Of a stretch of DNA of 7,524 bases, positions 1 through 6,195 are shown piece by piece. Position numbers and translations under genes: made by a program. The notes below the pieces were generated by a model. The model did no database searches. It was not told the origin of the DNA and saw only the letters and a program-made list of their open reading frames with translations. How positions within the stretch are numbered: the first letter of the stretch is position 1; each line of letters begins with the position of its first letter. The stretch comes from an uncultured Lachnospiraceae bacterium (GTDB lineage Bacteria; Bacillota; Clostridia; Lachnospirales; Lachnospiraceae). The stretch lies in the NCBI GenBank assembly GCA_947589175.1, contig CANPZR010000118.1:1-7524 (forward strand), in the 5' to 3' direction.

Positions 1-4
1 ATTT

Positions 5-11
5 TCCTCCT
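5..11 (-). promoter_or_regulatory. Ribosome binding site for a gene starting beyond the left edge
   Basis: On the minus strand this reads AGGAGGA, a near-perfect Shine-Dalgarno sequence, followed by only AAAT before the window ends. No start codon fits inside the window, so the gene it serves should begin within a few bases past position 1. The promoter at 46-74 lies correctly upstream. The identity of the gene cannot be told from here. Confidence 0.65.
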
Positions 12-19
12 ACTACTTG

Positions 20-34
20 TTTTGCGAAGCAAAA
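20..34 (-). other. Small perfect hairpin in the leader of the off-edge gene
   Basis: TTTTGC and GCAAAA form a six-pair perfect stem around a three-base loop (minus strand TTTTGC-TTC-GCAAAA). It lies between the promoter at 46-74 and the ribosome binding site at 5-11. On the minus strand the bases after it are CAAGTAGTAGG, not a T-run, so it is not a good intrinsic terminator for the upstream secreted-protein gene. It may stabilise the 5' end of the next transcript, or it may be chance in AT-rich DNA. Confidence 0.35.
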
Positions 35-45
35 TCCGCTTTTCT

Positions 46-74
46 ATTTTACTATTTCCCGATAAAAAGTGCAA
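46..74 (-). promoter_or_regulatory. Predicted sigma-A-type promoter for the gene off the left edge
   Basis: On the minus strand a -35-like TTGCAC (69-74) is followed after exactly 17 bases by a -10-like TAAAAT (46-51, five of six consensus bases). The -35 element itself is weak, matching only its first three bases. Transcription would start near position 39, giving a leader of about 40 bases that contains the hairpin and ribosome binding site before the left edge. The element starts only eight bases after the stop codon of the secreted-protein gene. Its sequence closely resembles the promoter at 2428-2456, which raises confidence. Confidence 0.5.
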
Positions 75-81
75 CAATCGT

Positions 82-2391
82 TTAACGTATTTTAAACGTC
101 GCCGTCTTTGTCCCCCGGTAATTTCCCTTTCCCTTGACCGTCACCGTGGCCTTTCCCTTCGATCGGTTATTCCGATAAATAATGCGGTAATCCTTTTTCC
201 TTTGCAGCGTAATGCCATTCATCTTTACCGTAAAATAAGGCTTTACGTTGTTTCCCGTATAGGAATACACCTTAGCCAGGCCGTTGATCTTCGCGTTTTT
301 TATCTTGGCCCTCTTGATCTTAAAGGTCTTCACAACGCTTCCATTATAATTTCCCGTGCCCTGCACCACCACAGAAGCCTTTCCCGCTTTTTTATTATAA
401 AAATAGGAAACCGTATAATCTGTCTTTTTCTTCAGATTCGACGCGTCCAGGACCACCTGCACATCCGGCTTGATTTTCTTGCCTGTGTAGGAATACTCGG
501 ACTTGATTCCCTTCACATCCGCCGTCCCGATCGACCGCTTGCGGATTGTAAACGTCTTCTTAATCGTCCCGGTATAATTGCCGACGCCCTTTATGAGAAT
601 CTTACCCGTCCCCGCGCCGGTATTGGCTGAGTAGGCCACCGTATAATCGGCTCCCTGCCGCAGCGTCTCTCCGTTCAGCGTCAGCACAACGGCCGGTTCC
701 ACCGCCTGTCCCATATAAGTATAGTCCGCGATGCCCGTCAGCTCCGCCTTCTCGATAGAAGTCTCGTAGGTGGTAATCTTGCTCTCCGCCTCCGTCAGAA
801 CGCTGTAATTGGTCACCTGGGCCTGGTACTCGGCCGGCAGCTTGTCATAAGCGGCCCGGGCAGCGTCGATCCGTGGCTTCGCGTTGACATTTACCGTGCC
901 GATGGCGTCGATCAGGTCGATGGCGTTCTGCACCTCATTGACCTTCAAAGTATCCAGCTGCTTTTCCGCCATAGACAGCGCCGTCGCCCAGCTCTGCCCC
1001 ACATAGGCCTTGGCCTTTTCATTCAGCGCGTCGTAATCCGTCCGAATGGCAGCAATCGTCTTTTCATCCTCTAAGGTAAAATTGCTCCGCACGGCCTCGA
1101 TCCGGCTCCGAATGTCGCTTGCCGCCTTCGTATCGGCATACAGCGCATCCAGCACGGAAATATTGTAAATCTGCTTTTTCTGCTCCTCGTCCATGCCGCT
1201 GTACTGAGCCCGCATCTCTTCCATCTGAATCAGCTTCGAGCACATCATGGCGTCAGTCACTCCCGACAGATCCCGGATGTTGCGCACCATATTGTACACA
1301 AACGTCTCCTTGTCCAGCGTCGCGCTGTTTTCCACCAGATCGGCGATTCCGTTAATATCCTTGTAGGCGCTGATAAAGGACTGGTACGCGCGGTAAGCGG
1401 CCTCATAGCGGGTCGAAAATCCCTCGTAATCCGCCTCTGTCGCCAGCACGCCGATGTCGTTAATCGCCTTGACCGCCTCGTCCCTCTTGGAAAATATCGC
1501 GCCCGTCGTGTCCAGCTTCGCCTTGTAGGAAGCCGGCAGAAGCGCCTGCTCTTCCTTGCCCATGGCGTTATAGGTCTGATACGCCCGCATGAACCCGGAT
1601 AAATCCTGGGTACTGGTCGGGGCGTCCGGCATCATGTCCAGATCGTCCTCTAACTGCGTAATCTTCCCTGTCATGGTCAGCAGGCTGTTGATATTTGTTC
1701 CGTTATAGAGATCGTAAACCGATATCTGATAGGTGCTTTTTCCCGCCTTGTCGATAGCCTCCGTCAATGTCTGAATCCGTCCCCGGACCTCCGGGCTCAC
1801 CTCCGAGAAGTCGCCCACATCGTGATAAGCCACCTCTACATCCCGGTAATAGGCCGCCCTGTCGTAAGACGCGTAATTAGTAATCAGACCGTCCCTCACC
1901 GATCTGGGCAGACATTTCTCATATCGCACATTCTGCCTCAGCTGGGCGTACTTGTTCTGATACGCTTCCATAGCCTCGTCCGCACTCGTCATCTGTCCGA
2001 CAAAAATAACATAATCCCCTTCGTTCCGGCCCGCTCCCGGCAGCTCGATCTGGTTGATTGCCACAATAGCCCGATCCGCGCTCTCAACAAGCTCAGTCAG
2101 CTGGTCAATGCTGTTGACCTTCTCCACATCCATCAGCTGCTTGACCTCATCGGACGCGCTGCTGTAGACAGCCATGACCTGCCCGTACGCGCTCCGCGTA
2201 AACGGCTGGCTCATAAGGCCGTCGATCCTGCCCTCGATTTCCTTCGCCTTATCCTGGTTCTCATCTCCCCCCTCCTGCAGCAGCTCGCTGCCGGCCGCCG
2301 ACTCCGCGCGCGTCCGGTCCGCCGGAAGCATGCCGAGAACCAGGGAAACGGCAACAGCCAGGGAAATCAGCCCTTTTCTCACATTCATCAT
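82..2391 (-). CDS. Secreted protein with helical stalk and three C-terminal beta-type repeats
   Basis: This 769-residue protein probably acts outside the cell. Residues 1-29 form a signal peptide: basic MMNVRKG, a hydrophobic core around 8-21, and likely cleavage after the alanine of DRTRA. Residues about 45-545 are predicted helical and contain degenerate modules; the clearest, around 488-540, has the IDAIG...AAYDKLP pattern seen in clostridial surface proteins. Residues about 548-768 are three related beta-type repeats with YTG or YMG near the start and GNYxG near the end. There is no LPXTG signal, C-terminal membrane segment or recognisable catalytic domain. The only cysteines are C160 and C384. 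Function is unknown; a structural or wall-associated adhesin-like role is inferred. The start is uncertain: AGAAAGG abuts the ATG at 2391, so the second ATG (2388) or a GTG at codon 4 (2382) fits ribosome spacing better. It appears monocistronic, with its own promoter at 2428-2456 and no clear terminator. Confidence 0.85.
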   Translation of the reverse strand: MMNVRKGLISLAVAVSLVLGMLPADRTRAESAAGSELLQEGGDENQDKAKEIEGRIDGLMSQPFTRSAYGQVMAVYSSASDEVKQLMDVEKVNSIDQLTELVESADRAIVAINQIELPGAGRNEGDYVIFVGQMTSADEAMEAYQNKYAQLRQNVRYEKCLPRSVRDGLITNYASYDRAAYYRDVEVAYHDVGDFSEVSPEVRGRIQTLTEAIDKAGKSTYQISVYDLYNGTNINSLLTMTGKITQLEDDLDMMPDAPTSTQDLSGFMRAYQTYNAMGKEEQALLPASYKAKLDTTGAIFSKRDEAVKAINDIGVLATEADYEGFSTRYEAAYRAYQSFISAYKDINGIADLVENSATLDKETFVYNMVRNIRDLSGVTDAMMCSKLIQMEEMRAQYSGMDEEQKKQIYNISVLDALYADTKAASDIRSRIEAVRSNFTLEDEKTIAAIRTDYDALNEKAKAYVGQSWATALSMAEKQLDTLKVNEVQNAIDLIDAIGTVNVNAKPRIDAARAAYDKLPAEYQAQVTNYSVLTEAESKITTYETSIEKAELTGIADYTYMGQAVEPAVVLTLNGETLRQGADYTVAYSANTGAGTGKILIKGVGNYTGTIKKTFTIRKRSIGTADVKGIKSEYSYTGKKIKPDVQVVLDASNLKKKTDYTVSYFYNKKAGKASVVVQGTGNYNGSVVKTFKIKRAKIKNAKINGLAKVYSYTGNNVKPYFTVKMNGITLQRKKDYRIIYRNNRSKGKATVTVKGKGNYRGTKTATFKIR
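88..750 (-). repeat. Three tandem ~72-residue beta-type repeats within the secreted protein
   Basis: The repeats cover residues about 548-616, 622-692 and 698-768. Each follows the plan: glycine-containing lead-in, Y-T/M-G, a proline three to five residues later, a central hydrophobic strand, K-K/Q-x-x-DY, alternating strand residues, GNYxG and a terminal TFxI. They are diverged at protein level (AYSANTGAG, SYFYNKKAG and IYRNNRSKG at the same place), so this is an old internal duplication rather than recent copying. Such domains usually occur as C-terminal arrays in secreted proteins of Clostridia. Basic residues rise sharply from the first to the last copy. Confidence 0.8.
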
Positions 2392-2427
2392 CCTTTCTCT
2401 CTGTCACTGTAAAACATACTTAAGTTT

Positions 2428-2456
2428 ATTTTACCTGTTCAGAATAAAAATAGCAA
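2428..2456 (-). promoter_or_regulatory. Predicted sigma-A-type promoter of the secreted-protein gene
   Basis: On the minus strand TTGCTA (2451-2456, four of six -35 bases) is followed after 17 bases by TAAAAT (2428-2433, five of six -10 bases). Transcription would begin near 2421, leaving a leader of about 30 bases before the start codon, enough for the AGAAAGG ribosome binding site at 2392-2398. It diverges from the aldolase promoter whose -10 lies at 2490-2495, so the two RNA polymerase footprints are close enough to interfere. Confidence 0.55.
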
Positions 2457-2486
2457 CAAGAAATCCTTTTATTTCTCTCAAAAATC

Positions 2487-2495
2487 TGATACAAT
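2487..2495 (+). promoter_or_regulatory. Extended -10 promoter for the aldolase-like gene
   Basis: TGATACAAT is an extended -10 element (TG, one base, then TACAAT, five of six consensus bases). The -35 region is poor: the best candidate is a T-rich stretch around 2467-2473. That is typical of promoters that rely on the extended -10. Transcription should start near 2502, giving a leader of about 80 bases, long enough to fold (see 2537-2576). Confidence 0.55.
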
Positions 2496-2536
2496 GGTAC
2501 ATGGTCTGACAACAGACAAAAGATTAGTTTTGTGTC

Positions 2537-2576
2537 GGAGCGCCACAGACTTCTGTCGCTGCGCTCCAGAATGGAG
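2537..2576 (+). promoter_or_regulatory. Structured leader with two competing hairpins before the aldolase-like gene
   Basis: GGAGCGC (2537-2543) pairs perfectly with GCGCTCC (2561-2567), and ACAG (2545-2548) pairs with CTGT (2553-2556) inside it. The CTCC at 2564-2567 can instead pair with the GGAG at 2573-2576, which is the core of the ribosome binding site GGAGG (2573-2577). The two folds are mutually exclusive: the long one frees the ribosome binding site and the short one hides it. No known riboswitch class is recognised. Regulation is inferred from the pairing alone. Confidence 0.4.
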
Positions 2577-2582
2577 GATACT

Positions 2583-3560
2583 ATGTCAAAAAAGAAAGGT
2601 TCACTTCTCAGCTACCGCCCGGACATCAAGGTTGTAGACGCCACGATCCGGGACGGCGGGCTTGTCAACGATTTTCATTTCAAAGATGAATTTATCAGAG
2701 ATCTCTACATCGCCAACGCAGAGGCCGGTGTGGATTATATGGAGTTCGGCTACAAGGCTTCCAAAGACATTTTCAACGAGAGCGATTTCGGCCCGTGGAA
2801 ATTCTGCGACGAGGATTCCATCCGGCGGATTGTGGGCGACAACGACACCGACATGAAGATTTCCGTCATGGCGGATGTGGGACGCTGCAATTACAAGCGG
2901 GACATTCTCCCCAAATCGGAGAGCGTTATCGACCTGGTGCGCATCGCCACATACATCAATACAATCCCGTCGGCGATTCACATGATCGAGCACTGCCATA
3001 ACCTGGGATACGAGACCACGGTCAACATCATGGCCATTTCCAACGCCAAGGAGGCCGAGGTCAGCGAGGCCCTGGAGCTGATCGGCCAGAGCCCCGTAGA
3101 CGGCATCTATCTCGTGGACAGCTACGGCTCCCTCTACATGGAGCAGGTGGACGATCTGGCGGACAAATATCTCGCCATGGCGGAGGAACACGGAAAATTC
3201 GTGGGAATCCACGCCCACAACAACCAGCAGCTCGCGTTTGCCAACACGATCACCGCTCTGACAAGGGGCGTCAGCTATCTGGACGCCACCGCCAGCGGCA
3301 TGGGACGGGGCGCCGGGAATTGCTCCACGGAACAGCTGTTAGGATTTCTGAAAAATCCCAAGTACAGCATTATTCCTATTTTAAAATTCCTGGAGAAGCA
3401 CATTGAGCCGCTGAAAAAAGAAGGCGTCGTATGGGGCTACAACATCCCCTATCTGCTCACCGGCCAGATGAACCGCCACCCGCGCAGCGCCATTGCCGCC
3501 ACCAAGCAGGAGCGGACCGATTATCTGAACTTCTATCTGGAACTGAACGATAAGGACTGA
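2583..3560 (+). CDS. DRE-TIM family aldolase/lyase-like enzyme, substrate unknown
   Basis: This 325-residue protein is a TIM barrel of the family that includes 4-hydroxy-2-oxovalerate aldolase, HMG-CoA lyase and isopropylmalate/homocitrate synthases, which make or break carbon-carbon bonds with a divalent metal. DATIRDGG at residues 19-26 supplies the signature arginine (R23) and a metal-binding aspartate (D24). GIHAHNNQ at 208-215 supplies the histidine ligands H210 and H212. GMGRGAGNCSTE at 239-250 is the conserved late-barrel glycine/asparagine/cysteine segment. The RDGGxVNxxxF pattern resembles the group usually annotated only as 'aldolase catalytic domain-containing protein'. The catalytic histidine of DmpG-type aldolases, three residues after the metal aspartate, is L27 here, so hydroxy-oxovalerate aldolase activity is doubtful. 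No acetaldehyde dehydrogenase partner is nearby. The start at 2583 is chosen because GGAGG lies five bases upstream; a GTG at 2532 is in frame but falls just before the leader stem. It has its own promoter and terminator. Confidence 0.85.
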   Translation: MSKKKGSLLSYRPDIKVVDATIRDGGLVNDFHFKDEFIRDLYIANAEAGVDYMEFGYKASKDIFNESDFGPWKFCDEDSIRRIVGDNDTDMKISVMADVGRCNYKRDILPKSESVIDLVRIATYINTIPSAIHMIEHCHNLGYETTVNIMAISNAKEAEVSEALELIGQSPVDGIYLVDSYGSLYMEQVDDLADKYLAMAEEHGKFVGIHAHNNQQLAFANTITALTRGVSYLDATASGMGRGAGNCSTEQLLGFLKNPKYSIIPILKFLEKHIEPLKKEGVVWGYNIPYLLTGQMNRHPRSAIAATKQERTDYLNFYLELNDKD

Positions 3561-3634
3561 TCCGGCGCCTGCGATGGCGCGACCGGACGAAATAAATCCA
3601 CCGGACGCCTGCGATGACGCAGCCGGATGAAACA
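3561..3634 (+). repeat. Two tandem REP-like palindromic units after the aldolase-like gene
   Basis: Two units of about 33 bases lie 40 bases apart, starting immediately after the stop codon. They share an identical 11-base core, CGCCTGCGATG (3566-3576 and 3606-3616), and similar flanks: CCGG before, CCGGA plus GAAA after. Each can fold. In unit 1, TCCGG/CCGGA and CGCC/GGCG close a six-base loop with a CGA bulge. In unit 2, CCGG/CCGG encloses TGCG/CGCA around ATGA. This is the design of short intergenic palindromic (REP/BIME-like) elements. There is no T-run after either unit, so they are not terminators. Whether copies occur elsewhere in the genome cannot be seen here. Confidence 0.55.
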
Positions 3635-3651
3635 GGAGAAAACCATCAAAA

Positions 3652-3716
3652 AGGACTGCCGCTTTACGGTACAGAATCCGTAAAACAGCAGTCCTCCTTT
3701 ATGCTTTTTATTTTTA
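3652..3716. terminator. Bidirectional intrinsic terminator between aldolase-like gene and pilC
   Basis: AGGACTGC (3652-3659) pairs with GCAGTCCT (3688-3695). After a three-by-three internal loop, TTTACGG (3663-3669) pairs with CCGTAAA (3678-3684) around an eight-base loop. On the plus strand the stem is followed by a T-rich tail (CCTTTATGCTTTTTATTTTT), ending the aldolase transcript. On the minus strand it is followed by TTTTTGATGGTTTT, ending the pilB-pilT-pilC transcript. Convergent genes sharing one terminator fits this position. The remaining bases to 3766 are AT-rich and hold nothing else I can support. Confidence 0.85.
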
Positions 3717-3766
3717 ATATTTTTTCTAAATATCTTTTAAAATCTGTCTCGATGATGTTTTTCTAA

Positions 3767-4984
3767 TCAGGCATTGCCCGCGTTTTTGTAAATATCCAGC
3801 ATCGGCATGAGCACCGCTCCGATGATACTTCCCACGAGCAGGGCCAGAATAATGATAACGGCGGGCTCCATAGCCGTCGTCAGCGCCTTCGTGGCCTCCT
3901 CCACCTCGGCCTCATAGTACTCCGCCACCTTGTCTAACATCTGTTCGGTAGTACCTGTCTCCTCGCCGATTTTTAACATATGGGTGACCATCGGCGGAAA
4001 TACTCCCGACGCCTCCAACGGCTCCGACATGGGAATACCTTCCATGACCTCCTCCCGGCATCCCTTGATGGCCTGCCGGATCACGCGGTTAGAAACTACG
4101 TCCGCCACAATATCCAGAGCCTGCACGAGCGGCACGCCGGACATAATCAGGGTAGACATGGTCAGCGAGAACTTGGCCGCCGCGTTTTTTATGGAAAAAT
4201 TCTTAAACATGGGAATTTTCAGCGCGACCATACTGGTAAATTTCTTGCCCGGCTCGGTTCCCTTGGCGTACATCAAAAGCGAGAAAAATACGATGATTCC
4301 AATAATCAGCCCCACAATGTGGTCCACCACAAAATCGCTGGCCGCGATGACCGCCAGGGTCAGTCCCGGCAGCTCCTCTCCCATGGAATCGAACGCCGAC
4401 TGGAAGTTGGGAATAACGGTAGTCAGCAGCACGATCACGACGATGACCGCCACGATCAGCACCACAATCGGATAAATCATGGCCGAGCGCACCATGGACG
4501 TCAGCTTCATATCCTTGTCAAACTGGTTGCACACACGGTCAAAGGCAATCTCCAGATTACCGGTGGCCTCGCCCGCCGCCACCATGTGAATCAGAAGCTC
4601 CGGGAACACCTTGCCCTCCGCACGCATGGCGTTAGCCAGGGTATCGCCCTTTTCCACATTGACCTGAACGTTGAAAAGCGCTTTTTTCAGATATTTATTC
4701 TCCGTCTGATCCTGTACCATGCGGAGTCCGTCAATAACCGTAACGCCGGCTGTGAGGATACTGTAAAACTGCTTGCAGAAAATCGTGATGTCCTTTTTCT
4801 TCACCGGATTGCCGATGGTAATATTCCAGTTGGCGTCCGAGAGCGCGTTGGACTCCTTGATGTCCAGAACGATGGAGCCGTCGCCCTTCAGCCTGGCGAT
4901 GGCCTGCTCCTCCGAGGAGGACTCTAACACGCCCTTTTTCTCTTTGCCGTATTTATCGGTAATATGATACTTGTATTTTGCCAC
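3767..4984 (-). CDS. pilC: Type IV pilus inner-membrane platform protein PilC (GspF family)
   Basis: This 405-residue protein is the membrane platform of the type IV pilus machine, contacted from the cytoplasm by PilB and PilT. It has the normal GspF/PilC length and layout: a short cytoplasmic N-terminal region, then two homologous T2SSF domains at about 68-191 and 271-393. Matching motifs are FCKQFYSILTAGVTVIDGL and HMVAAGEATGNLE in the first, and FSLTMSTLIMSGVPLVQAL and HMLKIGEETGTTEQMLDKV in the second. Membrane segments lie near 168-190, 219-240 and 372-394, the last after AMEPAVIII. The start is a GTG, 15 bases after the pilT stop; the intervening AGGGTGAT pairs well with the 16S rRNA 3' end, and the nearby ATG (4989-4991) is out of frame. 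It is the last gene of the operon, ending before the terminator at 3652-3716. Confidence 0.93.
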   Translation of the reverse strand: MAKYKYHITDKYGKEKKGVLESSSEEQAIARLKGDGSIVLDIKESNALSDANWNITIGNPVKKKDITIFCKQFYSILTAGVTVIDGLRMVQDQTENKYLKKALFNVQVNVEKGDTLANAMRAEGKVFPELLIHMVAAGEATGNLEIAFDRVCNQFDKDMKLTSMVRSAMIYPIVVLIVAVIVVIVLLTTVIPNFQSAFDSMGEELPGLTLAVIAASDFVVDHIVGLIIGIIVFFSLLMYAKGTEPGKKFTSMVALKIPMFKNFSIKNAAAKFSLTMSTLIMSGVPLVQALDIVADVVSNRVIRQAIKGCREEVMEGIPMSEPLEASGVFPPMVTHMLKIGEETGTTEQMLDKVAEYYEAEVEEATKALTTAMEPAVIIILALLVGSIIGAVLMPMLDIYKNAGNA

Positions 4985-4999
4985 GATCCATCACCCTCT

Positions 5000-6052
5000 C
5001 TAAAATAACCTTCTGGCCAGATTGTTCTTATCCTGCGCGAATTGAAGCGCTTCTTCCTTCGTGATCCGGCGCTTGTCGTAGAGCTCCGTCAGCGCGTCGT
5101 CCATCGTAATCATTCCGAGCTGTCGGCTGGTCTGTATGATGGACGGAATCTGGTGGGGCTTCGCCTCGCGGATCAGGTTCCGGATCGCGCTGGTGGCGTA
5201 CATGATTTCAAAAGCGGCCACGCGTCCCTTTTTGTCCGCCGTGGGCAGAAGCTGCTGGGAAATAATGGCCTCCAGAAGCGTCGCTAACTGAATCCGGATC
5301 TGCGCCTGCTGGTGCGTCGGGAACACGTCGATAATACGCTCGATCGTGGGCACGGCTCCGATGGTGTGCAGGGTGGAGAACACAAGGTGTCCGGTCTCCG
5401 CCGCCGTCACCGCCGTAGAAATGGTGTCCAGATCGCGCATCTCTCCTACCAGGATAATATCCGGATCCTCGCGCAGCGCCGCGCGCAGCGCCGCCGCGTA
5501 CGACTGGGTATCGATTCCGATCTCTCTCTGGTTCACCACAGATTTGGCGTGGGTATGTAAGTACTCGATCGGGTCCTCCAGTGTAATAATATGCTTACTG
5601 TAGTTCTGGTTGATAATGTTGATCAGCGAGGCGAGCGTGGTCGATTTACCGGAACCCGTAGGCCCTGTCACCAGCACCAGCCCCCTCTTTTTAATCGTGA
5701 GCTCCAGCACCGACGGGGGAAGCCCCAGGCTCTCCGGCGCCGGAATGTCCGTGTTGACCAGACGGATTACAAAAGACAGGGTGCCCCTCTGCTTAAAAAT
5801 ATTGACACGGAAGCGCCCCACGCCCCGGACTGCGTAGGAAAAATCCACCTCGCCGTCGTGGTTAAATTTCTCCACCAGACGCCCCGGAATCATCTGCTCT
5901 ACCAGGGCCTTTGTGTCCGGCGGCAGAAGCCGTTCATTGGTCAGGCTGATCAGTTCCCCATTTACACGGCATTTCGGCGGGATTCCCACCGACACATGAA
6001 GGTCGGAAGCGCCGATCTGCCTGGCTTTTGCCAGCAATTCATCAATTTTCAT
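5000..6052 (-). CDS. pilT: Type IV pilus retraction ATPase PilT
   Basis: This is a 350-residue hexameric cytoplasmic ATPase that powers pilus disassembly, of normal family length. It shows Walker A GPTGSGKST (130-138), ITLEDPIEYLH (156-166), Walker B DPDIILVGEMRD (196-207), the histidine box ETGHLVFSTLHT (219-230) and the C-terminal AIRNLIRE motif (289-296) that marks retraction ATPases and separates PilT from PilB. The start at 6052 is chosen because MKIDELLAKARQIGASDLHVS is the conserved PilT N-terminus and AAAGGA/AAGGG lie just upstream. The frame is open a further 53 codons to a GTG overlapping the pilB stop, but that stretch is low-conservation spacer with a duplicated repeat. It shares an operon with pilB upstream and pilC 15 bases downstream. 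Confidence 0.95.
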   Translation of the reverse strand: MKIDELLAKARQIGASDLHVSVGIPPKCRVNGELISLTNERLLPPDTKALVEQMIPGRLVEKFNHDGEVDFSYAVRGVGRFRVNIFKQRGTLSFVIRLVNTDIPAPESLGLPPSVLELTIKKRGLVLVTGPTGSGKSTTLASLINIINQNYSKHIITLEDPIEYLHTHAKSVVNQREIGIDTQSYAAALRAALREDPDIILVGEMRDLDTISTAVTAAETGHLVFSTLHTIGAVPTIERIIDVFPTHQQAQIRIQLATLLEAIISQQLLPTADKKGRVAAFEIMYATSAIRNLIREAKPHQIPSIIQTSRQLGMITMDDALTELYDKRRITKEEALQFAQDKNNLARRLF

Positions 6053-6090
6053 ATTCCCTTGTTCCTTTCGCTGAAATTTATGATAACGGA

Positions 6091-6123
6091 GTGAAACCCG
6101 TATCCATACCGCGCGGATTTCAC
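6091..6123 (-). other. Hairpin in the pilB-pilT spacer, upstream of the pilT ribosome binding site
   Basis: In the minus-strand RNA, GUGAAAUCCG pairs with CGGGUUUCAC over ten pairs including one G-U, with a 13-base loop. No T-run follows, so it is not a terminator. It ends about 22 bases before the AAAGGA/AAGGG ribosome binding region of pilT. It could act as an mRNA processing or stability element that sets the pilT:pilB ratio; this is inference. An alternative shorter stem, CCGCG/CGCGG (6109-6113 with 6123-6127), overlaps it. Confidence 0.4.
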
Positions 6124-6126
6124 GCG

Positions 6127-6160
6127 GTTTCGGGTCTGTCACTTCGCGGCAATACGCTCT
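6127..6160. repeat. 34-bp direct repeat, spacer copy (duplicates the pilB 3' end)
   Basis: This stretch matches 6196-6229 at 33 of 34 positions, the only difference being T6144 against C6213; the offset is 69 bases. Read on the minus strand it would encode the pilB tail ERIAAK followed by a stop, but nothing in the pilB frame precedes it here. It lies entirely in the non-coding spacer between pilB and pilT. Confidence 0.85.
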
Positions 6161-6195
6161 GCGCCATGCACTATAGTGTTCGCGGTAGTCCTTTA

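Noticed and set aside
20..34. Terminator of the secreted-protein gene
   Set aside because: The stem is short and AT-rich, it is not followed by a T-run on the minus strand, and it lies downstream of the next gene's promoter.
22..630. 202-codon plus-strand frame at the left edge
   Set aside because: It is antisense to the repeat region of the secreted protein, and its arginine/histidine/isoleucine-rich translation is typical of a shadow.
2532..2582. GTG start giving a 17-residue longer aldolase-like protein
   Set aside because: The extension begins five bases before the leader stem and is encoded by structured DNA. It has no good ribosome binding site, whereas ATG 2583 has GGAGG five bases upstream.
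2601..3218. 205-codon open frame on the minus strand inside the aldolase-like gene
   Set aside because: It is antisense to a conserved enzyme with clear motifs, and there is no ribosome binding site or family resemblance.
3980..4927. 315-codon open frame on the plus strand inside pilC
   Set aside because: It is the complement of a well-supported pilC and its translation is rich in H, R and Q without any domain pattern. It is a shadow of GC-rich codon usage.
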